Source: Dryomyza anilis (Eukaryota > Arthropoda > Insecta > Diptera > Dryomyzidae). Taken from it: 64,000 nt of DNA. The DNA is taken from NCBI GenBank assembly GCA_951804985.1, contig OX638132.1, positions 84,572,696 through 84,636,695 on the forward strand. The letters are read 5' to 3'. Below, one piece after another: positions 35,101 through 47,100 of the stretch. The notes beneath the pieces are model-generated. The model was not told the DNA's origin and ran no database searches. It saw only the letters and a program-made list of their open reading frames with translations. Position 1 is the stretch's first letter. Each line of letters starts with the position of its first letter. The translations under genes were made by a program, and so were the position numbers.

Positions 35101-38100
35101 AATTTTAGTTAAAAATTTAATTTTTAGTGAAAATTTGAATTTTTAGTTAAAAATTGAATTTTTAGTTTTTAGTTAAAAATTAATTTTTTAGTTAAAAATT
35201 AAATTTTTAGTTAAAAATTGAATTTTTAGTTAAAAATTTAATTTTTAGTTAAATATTTAATTTTTAGTTAAAAATTTTATTTTTAGTTAAAAATTTAATT
35301 TTTAGGTAAATATTTAATTTTTAGTTAAAAATTTAATTGTTAGTTAAATAGTTAAAAATTTAAGTTTTAGTTAAATTTTAATTTTTAGTTAAAAATTGAA
35401 TTTTTAGTTAAAAATTTAATTGCTAGTTAAATAGTTAAAAATTTAATTTTTAGTTAAATATTTAATTTTTAGTTAACAATTTTATTTTTAGTTAAAAATT
35501 GAATTTTTAGTTAAAAATTTTTTTGTTAAATATTTAATTTTTAGTTAAAAATTTAATTTTTTGTTAAATATTTAATTTTTAGTTAAAAATTTAATTTTTT
35601 GTTAAATATTTAATTTTTAGTTAAAAATTGAATTTGTAGTTAAAAATTGATTTTTTAAAAATTGAAGATTTAGTTATGTATTGAATTTTTAGTTAAAAAT
35701 CGAATTTTTAGTAAAAAATTGAATTTTTAGTTAAAAATTTAATTTTGAGTTAAAAATTTAATTTTTAGTTAAAAATTTAATTTATAGTTAAAAATTGAAT
35801 TTTTAGTTAAAAATTTAATTTTGAGTTAAAAATTGAATTTTTAGTTAAACATTTAATTTTTAGTTAAAAATTAATTTTTAGTTAAAAATTAATTTTTAGT
35901 GAAAATTTGAATTTTTAGTGACAATTTGTTTTTTTTTTTTGTGAAAAATTTGAATTAATCATAAAAATTCGAGTTTTTAGTATTAATTGGAATTTATAGT
36001 GAACAATTAAATTCTATTTTTTATTAAAAATTATAAATTTTACCAATAAAATTTTAATTTTTCGCTATTATTTGAATGTTTCGTGACACTTTGAAAACGA
36101 TAATTTATATTTGAAAACTTACCTGATGAAACATTTTTCCCGCTGCTCGTTGTAAAATGTGCGTCCTACGCGTGCCAGTCGAATTCAGCTGCTGCTTGGT
36201 CTGCGCAATATTCGCGCCCGAGGGTCTATAACCCGCGGCCACATTTTGCTTCATCCAACTGGGCCACTGCCCACGATTGCACAGATGCACAAAGTGCGCG
36301 CATTCCAGCAGAAAAGTAGCGCGAGTGACCAACGGAGCTTGTGGCTTAATGGCACAAAATTACAAGTATTATGTAGAACATATATTTAAAAATTTAAATC
36401 ATGAAGAGCCTACCAAATCCAGCACTGCTGCCACCAGCTGTGGATCGGGAAAACAGCCGGGCGCACACGATTCCAGCAGAAACGAGAACCGCATCATGCC
36501 CTCGCGCACCGGTTCGGCTGGTATCAACTTGCGTTCCTTCAGCATCACCACCTCGGAATCGCGTGGTCCGTCACACATGTCCGACGAGCTGCGTCGACTC
36601 AAGTCCGCAGTCTCTTCGATGCCGCCCACTTTTTTCTTACCTTTCACAATGCCACCGAAGCGGTTCAAACGACGTTCGACACGCCGTTTTGCACGCGCTA
36701 TCGATCGGCCGATGCCGTCGCTGGAGCGACCACGTTGTATCTTCAACGAGGCGTGTCGTATAAATGTCGATGTGATCTCGGGATTTAAAGAGCCAATTTC
36801 CAGATCGATTGAGGAGGCCTCCTTGGGAGTGCTGCGGAACCAACGCACTAGACCGCTCAGTCGGCCGAGTGAAGTGCGTTCCGAACTCGAGGTGGAGTCA
36901 GAGAGTAGAGCGCGTTCGCTGTGACGTGGCGTTAAGGTGGGACGCACGCCAGTGGTGCGTCGGCGGAAGTTGCTGAGTGGTGACTGGCTGGACTTGTAGT
37001 GCTCTTCACAAGGTTCCGTCTCAAGCAGGCTCTGCATAAAGAAAATAAGTTAAAAAAATGGTATTTGGGAGATGTTCTATCTAAGAATTACTACGGCGCA
37101 GGCCGAGGAGGTACTGCGTTTCTTTAGAAGAAGTCGACGTTGGCTGCGATTGTCATCGTTCGGTACGATGGGTGCACTGCATTCTGTTTGTGGAATGTGT
37201 CTAATAAGGAAATAAAAGTGTTGTAGCATTTATTCTTCCAATTTCCCAAATATTACCTTATAACACGCGTTGTCTGCGATGTCAGACCCTTTTTGTGCGG
37301 TCGCGGCGTCACCGCCAGTATGCCGCTCAAGGCCACACGCCTGAACGGTCCACCATGAGCTCCCTTCACGTACGTGACCAACTGTCGAACATCGCTATAG
37401 ACGGCCGCATTCTCCGGCGTCTTCAACTCCTTGGAGGCGGTCACAAAACGTGTCACCAACAGCTTGAATACGGCCGTGAAGACCTGTGACTCTGGTCCAC
37501 CGCTGAGACCGCCGCTGAAATTCGTCGAGTAGCCGCCCTGACCGCCTGATGATGATATAACGCCGCCAAGATCGGTGTTAGCATTTTTTAATCCACTCGT
37601 ACGTTTATGAGCTAGTTTTGCATAGATTTAAGTGTACAAAGAACGAGATTTGTGTGTTGGGGTTGGTTGGTAGGTTGTTAGGTAGGTCAACATAAAACGG
37701 TAAAACGGGAACATAAAACTGGATAACAGAACATGCGAACTAACCAAAAAAATGATCAAGCAATCATTATGGAACCATATTTACAAGCAGCTAATAATGG
37801 CGCGAGAAATGTAAATTCTTGGATGTTGATTTTACATAACTCGATGAGACCCTTACCGGGCAATTTCAATGAATTGACTTATGAAACATGCAAAAGCATT
37901 ACTAAAAAGCAGTGTAGGACTCAACATGCAAGAATTTCCGGACTGTTCGTACGTAATGTTTGTTACTCAGATTAAGTCCAATATAGATGGGGGAAATGAA
38001 GTTAGAGGTTCAAAAACGATTCAATAGAGTGGTGCACCTACGTCTCTGCCTAGTTTGCTTCCAAATTCAGCATACAATCTGAATTCTATTAGAACTACCA

Positions 38101-41100
38101 AAAGAGCTACTATAGCATATAGAACTCTATGACTTACTCAGCGGTGACAGCAAGGAGCTGGGATCCACGCAAAATGCGACAAACGCATGAAAGAAATCAA
38201 TCAGTTCATTGAGTTGTGAAGTCTTTACCATGTTCTGCAGATAGCGCTTCGTGCGTGAATTGGCCTGACGCAGCAGACGAGCTAATATCTTTTGACATTG
38301 GCTGCGCAAAAAGTCGGCTACCGGACCGCGAACACCTGAAAATGCAATCGTTTCGATTCGTTGATATTCTGAGACATATAAAGTTCCAGTTATTATAGAT
38401 GTACGTGCTCAAATATCATCGGAACGGAAGGTAAAGTGGAAATCCAAAACGTTACGTTCATTATATCCATTTATTTGATGTACTCATTTATCATGTACTC
38501 ATGTCATTTTCCGATGACTTTGTACTTTATAACTGGACCTTAAGAGTTAAGCTGGAGTTATAATAGACGTAACGTGTCAAATGTAGTCGTAACGGGATGT
38601 AACGTTTCGATAAATGCGTACATAAATGGTTATAATGAACGTAACGTACATGGCCGAAACGTAAAGCATTTCGATTTCCACGTTACGTTCCTTTCCGGTG
38701 ACATTGGAGAACGTACGTCTATTATAACTCCGGCTTTACTGGATGTACTTGCCATCATTGCAACCATGCGGACATCCCAAATGCAACAGCGCCTTCCGTA
38801 TAATACCCATCGAGATCTCGTGCGGATGTTCGCCCAACTTCATGACGCCCAACTCCAGCAATAGTTCGCATATGTTAAGGCCTGCCTCCAGTACGCGCTG
38901 CGAACAGGTGTTCAAATCGCGCTTAAAGACATTATAGACCGCCAGCAAGACGATCTCGTAGTCGATGCCACCTTCCCGTGTGATGTAGAACGAGGAGCCC
39001 GGTGCCTCCGATTCGTCGACGCCTGTGTAATCGATATGTGAATCGGTATGTGAACGTAGCATTTGACTGCGGAAGCCGCCGCCACCGTTACCATTAGCGG
39101 CGATGCCACTCAGACTGCCGCCATTGCTGAGCGCATCCAGTTGTGAGTCGATGGAGCCCTAAAAATGCAGCCGACATTATAGCTGAGACTGAACAGAGCA
39201 AGTTTTCTGGACATACCTGTCGCTTCAGATAGTCCGGTGATGGTGTGGGCGTGTGTTCCGTTACGGTTATAATCGGATTCCGCGGATAGAATGCGGTGCG
39301 CGTGCTGGAAGACTGTGATGGACGCATAACCTTGATCGGCTCAACGTATCTGTAACACCTTGAATGTTGTTCATCCAGGAAGTATTGGGATTAGTGATAT
39401 TGGGTGAGTGAACGTGCAGTTGTGATATATTTGAAATAACGACTAAGTTATAAAAGCAGTGAGCGATGGTGTGAAATGCGGTTGGATTATAATTTTACGA
39501 GAATCAGAAGTCAAAGTAATACCATTTCAATGACTTTTTGATTTTAATGTTCCGATTCAAATTATTCAAATGCTTGTGATTATACAAATGTTCTTACGAA
39601 TAAATTAAAGATTCACGGATCAAATTCTGATCGTAAAATTGTATCCAAAATAAGCGAAAATGAATGCGTCACAATAATTTTAAAATATAAAATATGTACA
39701 TTTATTTACAGAGCTAAAAGTGAAGTACTTAAATATGTAGATTAATAAAAACGTTGACGAATTTATTTAGGAATGTTCCCAAGTAACCACAACGACTTTC
39801 GAAATCTTAATAAATTTAAAAACCTGTAGAACAGATGGATAAAACTAACTTAAATAATACAAAAACCAAAATCAAAACCGTGTCCGTTATACTGTAGACT
39901 TAAAACCGATACTGAAAAGATGGAGAAAATCGAAATCGAAACTGTTATTCATTTGGATTTCAATCTTTGATCATAAATTTTGGGATATTTTCGAAAGGTT
40001 AGCTGGTATGATCCTAAAAAGAAAAATTGAAAGTCATACTAGTGCTATACTCAGAAAAAATACTATAAAATCAATAGTTGTTTGCTATTAAAATTAGTCA
40101 ATAGGATAAATAATTGTTTTAATAGGTAAATCCCATTAAATACTACACAATACTTTAAATTGTTTTTGTGTTTACATGAAAATATTAATTTTTTGTATAC
40201 TATTGAATCAATAATTGTCCTATTGACCAATTTTAATATTTCTGAGTGTAGGATCATGATCCATTTTATTTTAATATAGCCCCACAATTTACAGGACCAA
40301 CATGAGCAGAACTTCATCGTATCTTCCCTAATAGCCTAAATTTCATATAGAGGAATTTTATATAGTCATATAGCGTATTCACAGTTTCATGGTATTGGTA
40401 CGACATTGTACGAATATGACAGTACGGAAATTGAACTGTGAGCACCACTTTTCTCCTTGTTAAAATATTTCGTCAAATAAATGCAGCTGATTCTTATAAA
40501 ATTTTTTAAATAATCATTAATATTCCTCAATGTATAAAGAAAAAGAAATAAATTAACATTTTATGTGCACTATTGTCTTCAATTTCACAATTTTCTTCAT
40601 TTCACAAAATACGACACCAAAAACATGTCTCAGGGCTACTCTCAAAAAAAAACACTTATGGTATTTCACTTTTATAAGAGATGCTAATTGACGTTTCTGT
40701 GTTATTGTATCGTATATATGTATACTACATGGTAGGAATACCATACTAAAATACGATAAACTGTGAATACGCTAATACTCAAATAAGTAGTGCCATCTCC
40801 AGAAAGAACTGGCTCATATACGACACAAAAAGATCAAGTGATTCAATTTCCAGGTCACGTGTAGACCTTTCAAGGATGGTAACAATTATCACGGGATACT
40901 GGTCAGTGGGGGAATATGCAGTCAAAACATATTTGACCAACATACAGATGATTTTATTTTACAATTATTTTAATAACTTTGGTTTTAATTACCGAATTGT
41001 GGTTACTTGGGATCTAGGTAGGTCAAGGTTTTGTTATAATTCTATTTTAAGTAAATTTGTTTTTGGATTAATTACAATTCACATATATAGTATAAATAGA

Positions 41101-44100
41101 GATATATAAAGAATAGTTTTCAGTAAGAGAAAATGCATATTGTGGTTTACGTAAAACTTACCCGCTATCGAGTAGACAGCTGGTAATACATATAGATTTG
41201 AAAATAGAATTCAAGAGAGATTAAAGCAAGTTATCTAGTATATCTAAAACTTTTGTCATAGTTTACGTACATGTTGGAACTAGTGTTACGTTATGTAAAT
41301 ATTTGAATACGTTAAATTAAAAACTTATTTCGATATAAAATCTTGGTAAATGTGTAAAAATGATAAGTGTTTAAAATTAAATATATATTATGCAATGAAA
41401 ATTTCATTAATTCGGAATGTTTTTAATGTCTGATAAAATTTACTGTATTAATGGTATGTTTTATATGATGTTAGTTTGAGGGTTGAAAAGTTTTCAAACA
41501 GTTGAATTGTTCTAGTTTGGTTTTGGAATATTTGGTTTAAGAATATTTAATATTTATTGTAAATTTATACCTTAAACTGGGCATGCTCTTTCCTTTGATT
41601 AAATTGCTGGCCGGCTCACGTGTTATCATGGAAGCCGAACGTGAAAGTTTCTTTTCGCCGGTATCCAAACTGCGATGATATTCCTTTATTTTCATTAAAA
41701 CATATATATTAGTTATGGTATACAACAATAATACGACCGATAAAACATTACATTCATATTATAGTTATTTGAATATAGTAAATCGATTTAAATACACAAC
41801 AAACAAGCAATTGATCTGGAACATAATGGGGGGCAATACAACAATATACAACAATATATTTAAAAAAGGAATTCCCATGAGTATGACATATTCTAAATCG
41901 AATTCAATTTAGATTAAGTTCTGTTTGAGGTTCAAGTTATTGTCAACTATTTCAAAACTATGCAGAGGTTCTAAAGTTTCCGTATAAATAGAACAATTGC
42001 GAAGGTATTCAAGCTTAACTACACCCTCATCCCTAATAGAAATTGTTCTTGTGGCATGATTAGAAACAGTTAATTGCATTTTTTTCCATGCGATTACCCG
42101 ACCAGTTACATGATCAATATGATAAATATAATGTCCACCCTAAAAGGTTAAATTTCTACTAGGGATCATAATTATTTTTATTATTGTGTGACTGTGTTTC
42201 GTTTCCAGTAACATTCGTCAAAAATTGGTATTCTGAAAATTTTATACATTATACCAAATGTTTATTCATGATTGAATACTCAGAGGCTGGAAACATAAAA
42301 CAAATCAACATTTATAGACGTACGATATACAACTGATTTGGAAACGAATTTAAGCCGATATCGTTGCCATGGGGTAATACATAATGAGGGGGGTTTGGAA
42401 GAATACTGAAATATGGAAAGTTTACTAAAAAAATGTATATAAATGAATACTTGTTAATTAATAAACAGTCAAGTTAAAAACTGTACGTGTCAAGGAAGTT
42501 ATCAAAAAGTGCAGAGGGGTGTTTAACATGTTTAGTTCTCAAATAGATCTTACTGCATGTTGCAGTGGCCTCTTGTCATTAGTTAAGGTATCAATTCCTA
42601 CTTTTTCCAAATTCTTTTCGGATTTCGAAAACATTTTCGTTTCGACAAAAGCCCGCAGATCCGCCATTTTAACGCGTTTCTTCTTCTCACTTCCACGACG
42701 TTCCGCAGTAGGGCTGGTTTCTTCTGTAAAAGGTAGATTTTTTTTGAAATACTGGTTTCATTGCTATCGGTTACGTGTTTACGCACCCACTAGACAAGCC
42801 GTTATTGAAGGCTCTGGTATTTCAATGTAGTCTTTGGCCATTGAGCTGCCACTGGGACTGTCGCGACTATTGCTGCCGGGTCCTTGATAGAGCGAGATTT
42901 CGATTTGTGGTATCGGCAACGAATTGGAACGCTTGCGTGGTTGCTGCAGCGGTGTGACAGACTCCTCGCCAATTTCACTCAGCCTATTGTACAAATACTG
43001 CAGACTCCAGAAGATACCCTCCTCCTGCCAATGCGCTATAAACAGACAGCGTAGCACGGCCACATCAAGAAATGTCGCCGCTGCGATATCTGCTTTGAAT
43101 GCCTCCGAACGCTCAGAGTTCTCGGAATCCTTTTCGGTGGAAGCGCTGCGCTTGGACTCCTTCTGTGAAGCACCGCGCATCAACTCTTGCTGGTCGAATT
43201 CAAATTTGGTCGATGGTTTGTCCTTGTCACGGGAATGCATAGACTGACGACTGCCACGTCGACTCTGCGACTGTTGCAATAAACTGGCATCGGCCTATGG
43301 GAAGAATGTGAAATTACGCTTATTTTCGACTACTTTATAAAACGGTTGCATACAGTAAAGAAGGACGAATCCATGAGATAGGGTGCTGAGGGTAGACGGA
43401 AGATAACCACGCGTTCTTCTTCAACGCTGGACGCTTCCTCGGGAATGGTTTCGGGGAAGGCAAAGTCTTTGGGCGATGAGACCCAAGAACCCTAAAAACA
43501 CATTGAGTAACAATGATTCAAGAGGAAGGATAGACAAGGACAAACGAACTTACATCGTCATCTTGCCGCGTGTTCTCAGAGTTGGTTGCACTTTGTGGTG
43601 ACTCTGCCTTGGGCGACATGAAGTTGTCGGCGCTCAATGAAGGTTTTCCTACAGAACAGCAAATTTTATAAAAAATTAATAAAATATATATTTAGCCTAC
43701 TTGTTGTAATAACATCTGTGGAACCTTTTGGCGATGGCGCACAAAGTAAATTTCTAGCCTTGGGCTTGACAGCTGCAGTGAAACAAGGTGCTCCTGGTGC
43801 CCGATTATCCCACATGCCCTGCCACAGTTTTATGCCATTCTCTAGACGGAAATTTTGAAAATCCGACTCTTTCAGATGATGTATAATTGGAGCAAACAGA
43901 TAAACGAAAAGCTATTGAAAAAATGAACGCAATTTTCATAAAATTCTACAATTCGGTGCACACGGTAGACATTACCGTTATTGTGGGTACTGAAAACAAA
44001 TATTGATCCAAACATTTATCCTTTGATTCCTTTTCTTTATCACCGAGATTCTCTTCAGCATCCTCATCGTCGGCGCATTCCTCAGCGGCATAGAGCAGTA

Positions 44101-47100
44101 TCCATTGCATGGTATAGAGTAATTTGGTCTCTACAGCACCTATGGCCTGCATGTCCTTCACACGGTTGTGGAGCAGTGCTGCCACACAGTGCATGACATG
44201 TGGCAAGGCTGCCTGCAAGAGGCGCCATCGCGGTATGACACCGAGTGCTTTAGTGAGTGGTGGCGACAGACCAAACTGAATATTCTGGACGAGTACCTTT
44301 TCGAATGACTATTTTGGAAGGGGCGGATTTGAGGAGAATGTTTTTAGTGGTTTGGATTTAGGTTTTATAAAGTTCATTAGGTCGAGGTTATGTGTTTGAT
44401 ATTTAATTTTATGTTTCTTTTTAATAACCGTGCGTAATTTCTATTCAAACAAACAAAAAACACATAACCCATAAAAGTTATATCATTAAATAGGGTTTTT
44501 TTTTTATTATTACCTTGCATGCTTCCTTTGATTCCTGTTAAACGTTGCCAATGAATATTAAAATTGCTTTTTAATTGGAATATTTAATTGGTAAATATAA
44601 GCTACATTTGCTACTAAACTTAATCAACATAAACACATTTTATAGTTAAAGTTAGTAACATATTAAGAATGATTTACTAATTACAAACATATAATTTACA
44701 AGTAAACCTCAAATATATATAACATTGAACCATAAAACAGAAAATTACATAGGTAGGTCATTTAAAAAAAAAAAACGCTTTAAATACTCAACACGATTTT
44801 ATTCTATGGATATCCCATAAATCATTTCTGTATTATTCGTGGGTACTGATACTTTCATAAGACAATTGCAATCAACATTTAAATAAAAATAAAACATTTT
44901 ACAAAAGTTATTTATTTAAAAAATGTTAAAGATTTATTTAAATTGTGAAACTTAATTATAATATACAAATATATTCCAGTAATTTTACAAGAATTTGGTT
45001 CTAAATTCGAAACATGTTTATTTTTTTATAAATAAAAAGTAAGTCAAACCCTCAACCCAGCCAAAAATGTCAGGTCTGTTCAGATTTGAATTTGGGTTTA
45101 AGAATCCCATCGCATGCTTGAAATACAACTGAATTATTCCTCCCCAATTTCCAAAGAAATGTTCCCCAAATTGATACATGAAATTTCACATTACTTTATA
45201 TAAAATCTTTCAGGTCACATCTGATAACATCTATGACATCTATAAACTACTTCTGAAACCTTTCTTTACAAATATTCACTTTCTTTGGCCTTTACTTTCA
45301 GTTTTCTATGCAGACTTGAAATGCTCCCTATCAATGTAAATACTTCAGATTGGGATAAAAGTTTTGATTCTTGACAGAATGAAGTCCTCAGTTTTTAGCA
45401 GTTCTCAGGTCTGAACATTTGCAATACTTTTTTGGACTGTCATTGGTATTCTGTATAATATAAAAAATTTAACAGGCCTGAATTTATCAAACCTGAATAT
45501 TCAAAATTGAATTCAACCTTGAAGTCTTCAAGGCTGAGAAATTTTGTCCTGGACATTTTTTATAGTATGATGTATGGAATGACCATAGAAAATATGTTGT
45601 CTATTTTTGTAGATAAGTTTGGTTTTTGTCAAATCATTTTTCGGAAAATCGAATTATTATTTAACTATTAAAGAATTTCAACAATATATATACTTGTCAT
45701 TTATTATGAAAAGGTTCTCATACATGAACAAATATTGTTGTACTACATAGAATTTATATGAAATCTCAATCTGCGGCTGGTTTCTGTAAATCAAGTGATA
45801 AAATTGTCGATTTCTCTGCAGTCAAAATCGCTAAAATGTCACTAATATTATTCAATACGAAATGAGTCGACAACTTTGATCGACAAAATTACAGAAATCC
45901 CTAGACTGGACTGAATAAAATCAATTATATTTTATTTAAACCCATAAATTATACAATACTTCTTTGTATTTTTCTTTTAAATTAAACTTTATGTTCTATA
46001 AATTGCATAAAGTAAATTTTCAGTATTCAATATTCATTTATTTAATTAATGTTTTTAACAAAAAGTTCAATGACATATTATGGTATAGTACGAAATCTGC
46101 GTCACATTACAAGTCGTACTACAATGTTGTATCGTGTATTTTAACCATAACATGTTTAGCGAGAAATAATATAATACATAATTATATCAAATTTTTGACT
46201 TGCATAAAATATGTTTTGCAGCAAACAAAGGAATATTGCAATTAACTTGCATTATGCATGAATTTTTATTATAAAAGTGAAATAGAACAAATTTAGACTA
46301 AATTCATCGAAAAACATGAGAATAATTGTGACAATGAATTATGTGTATTTTTAATTTAAATATGTTTGCTGCAAATACATTTTTGCGTAGCTTGTATTTT
46401 GTTACTTACTAATTACAATGAAAACTAAACATAGTTACTACAAGTTAATAATAAATACTATATACATATCACTATTCAACGAAACGTTAAAAATAAAATT
46501 TGCCATGAATAACCCATACATCAATTCTATATAATACGCGGTTTCTGTTTTTGACTGCATAATTATGTTTTCTTTATTACGCAACGTTTTTAAGAAAATT
46601 TTCTATCGAAATATTAGTTCATTTTCAAACACTTTTTAGAATAAAAAAATACTGTCCCTTACACAACTAGTTTTCCAAAAAACTTTAAACGTAATTTAAC
46701 TTTCAATTATCTTGAATAATTACAATTTAGTAACAAATACTAATATTCCGAAAGGTTTTTCAGATATTTGTATCTAAATTTGAAAAATGTTTGAATTTCT
46801 AGACTATTTTTGGATAACATTTTTAGCATTTTGAATCTAATAATAAATAAAAAATGATTTATGTGTTATGTAGAGCATAGTTCAAACCAATGATCAAAAT
46901 TACTAATTTTTTCATAAAGGTTCTAGTTTTTAATATAAACCCTATCCTAACAGTTTCTTTCAAAAAATGTTAAGTTTAAAATGCTTATATATTTTACATA
47001 CAAAATACTGAAAAATAGCTCTATTTACCCGAATATTTCTCAAAAATGATACGAAGTAGGAAATAAAAACTGAGTATGCAATAAAAATAAGCATATTTTA

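Noticed and set aside
33905..35930. CRISPR-like regular repeat
   Set aside because: Units are contiguous without spacers, and the setting is a fly intron; it is a minisatellite.
36277..36924. 215-codon plus-strand ORF opposite unc80 exons 14-15
   Set aside because: It spans an unc80 intron and mirrors conserved coding sequence; its peptide is Arg/Ser-rich with no recognisable domain.
37733..37975. 80-aa plus-strand ORF inside unc80 intron 11
   Set aside because: No promoter, splice or family signal; position and composition fit intronic chance sequence.
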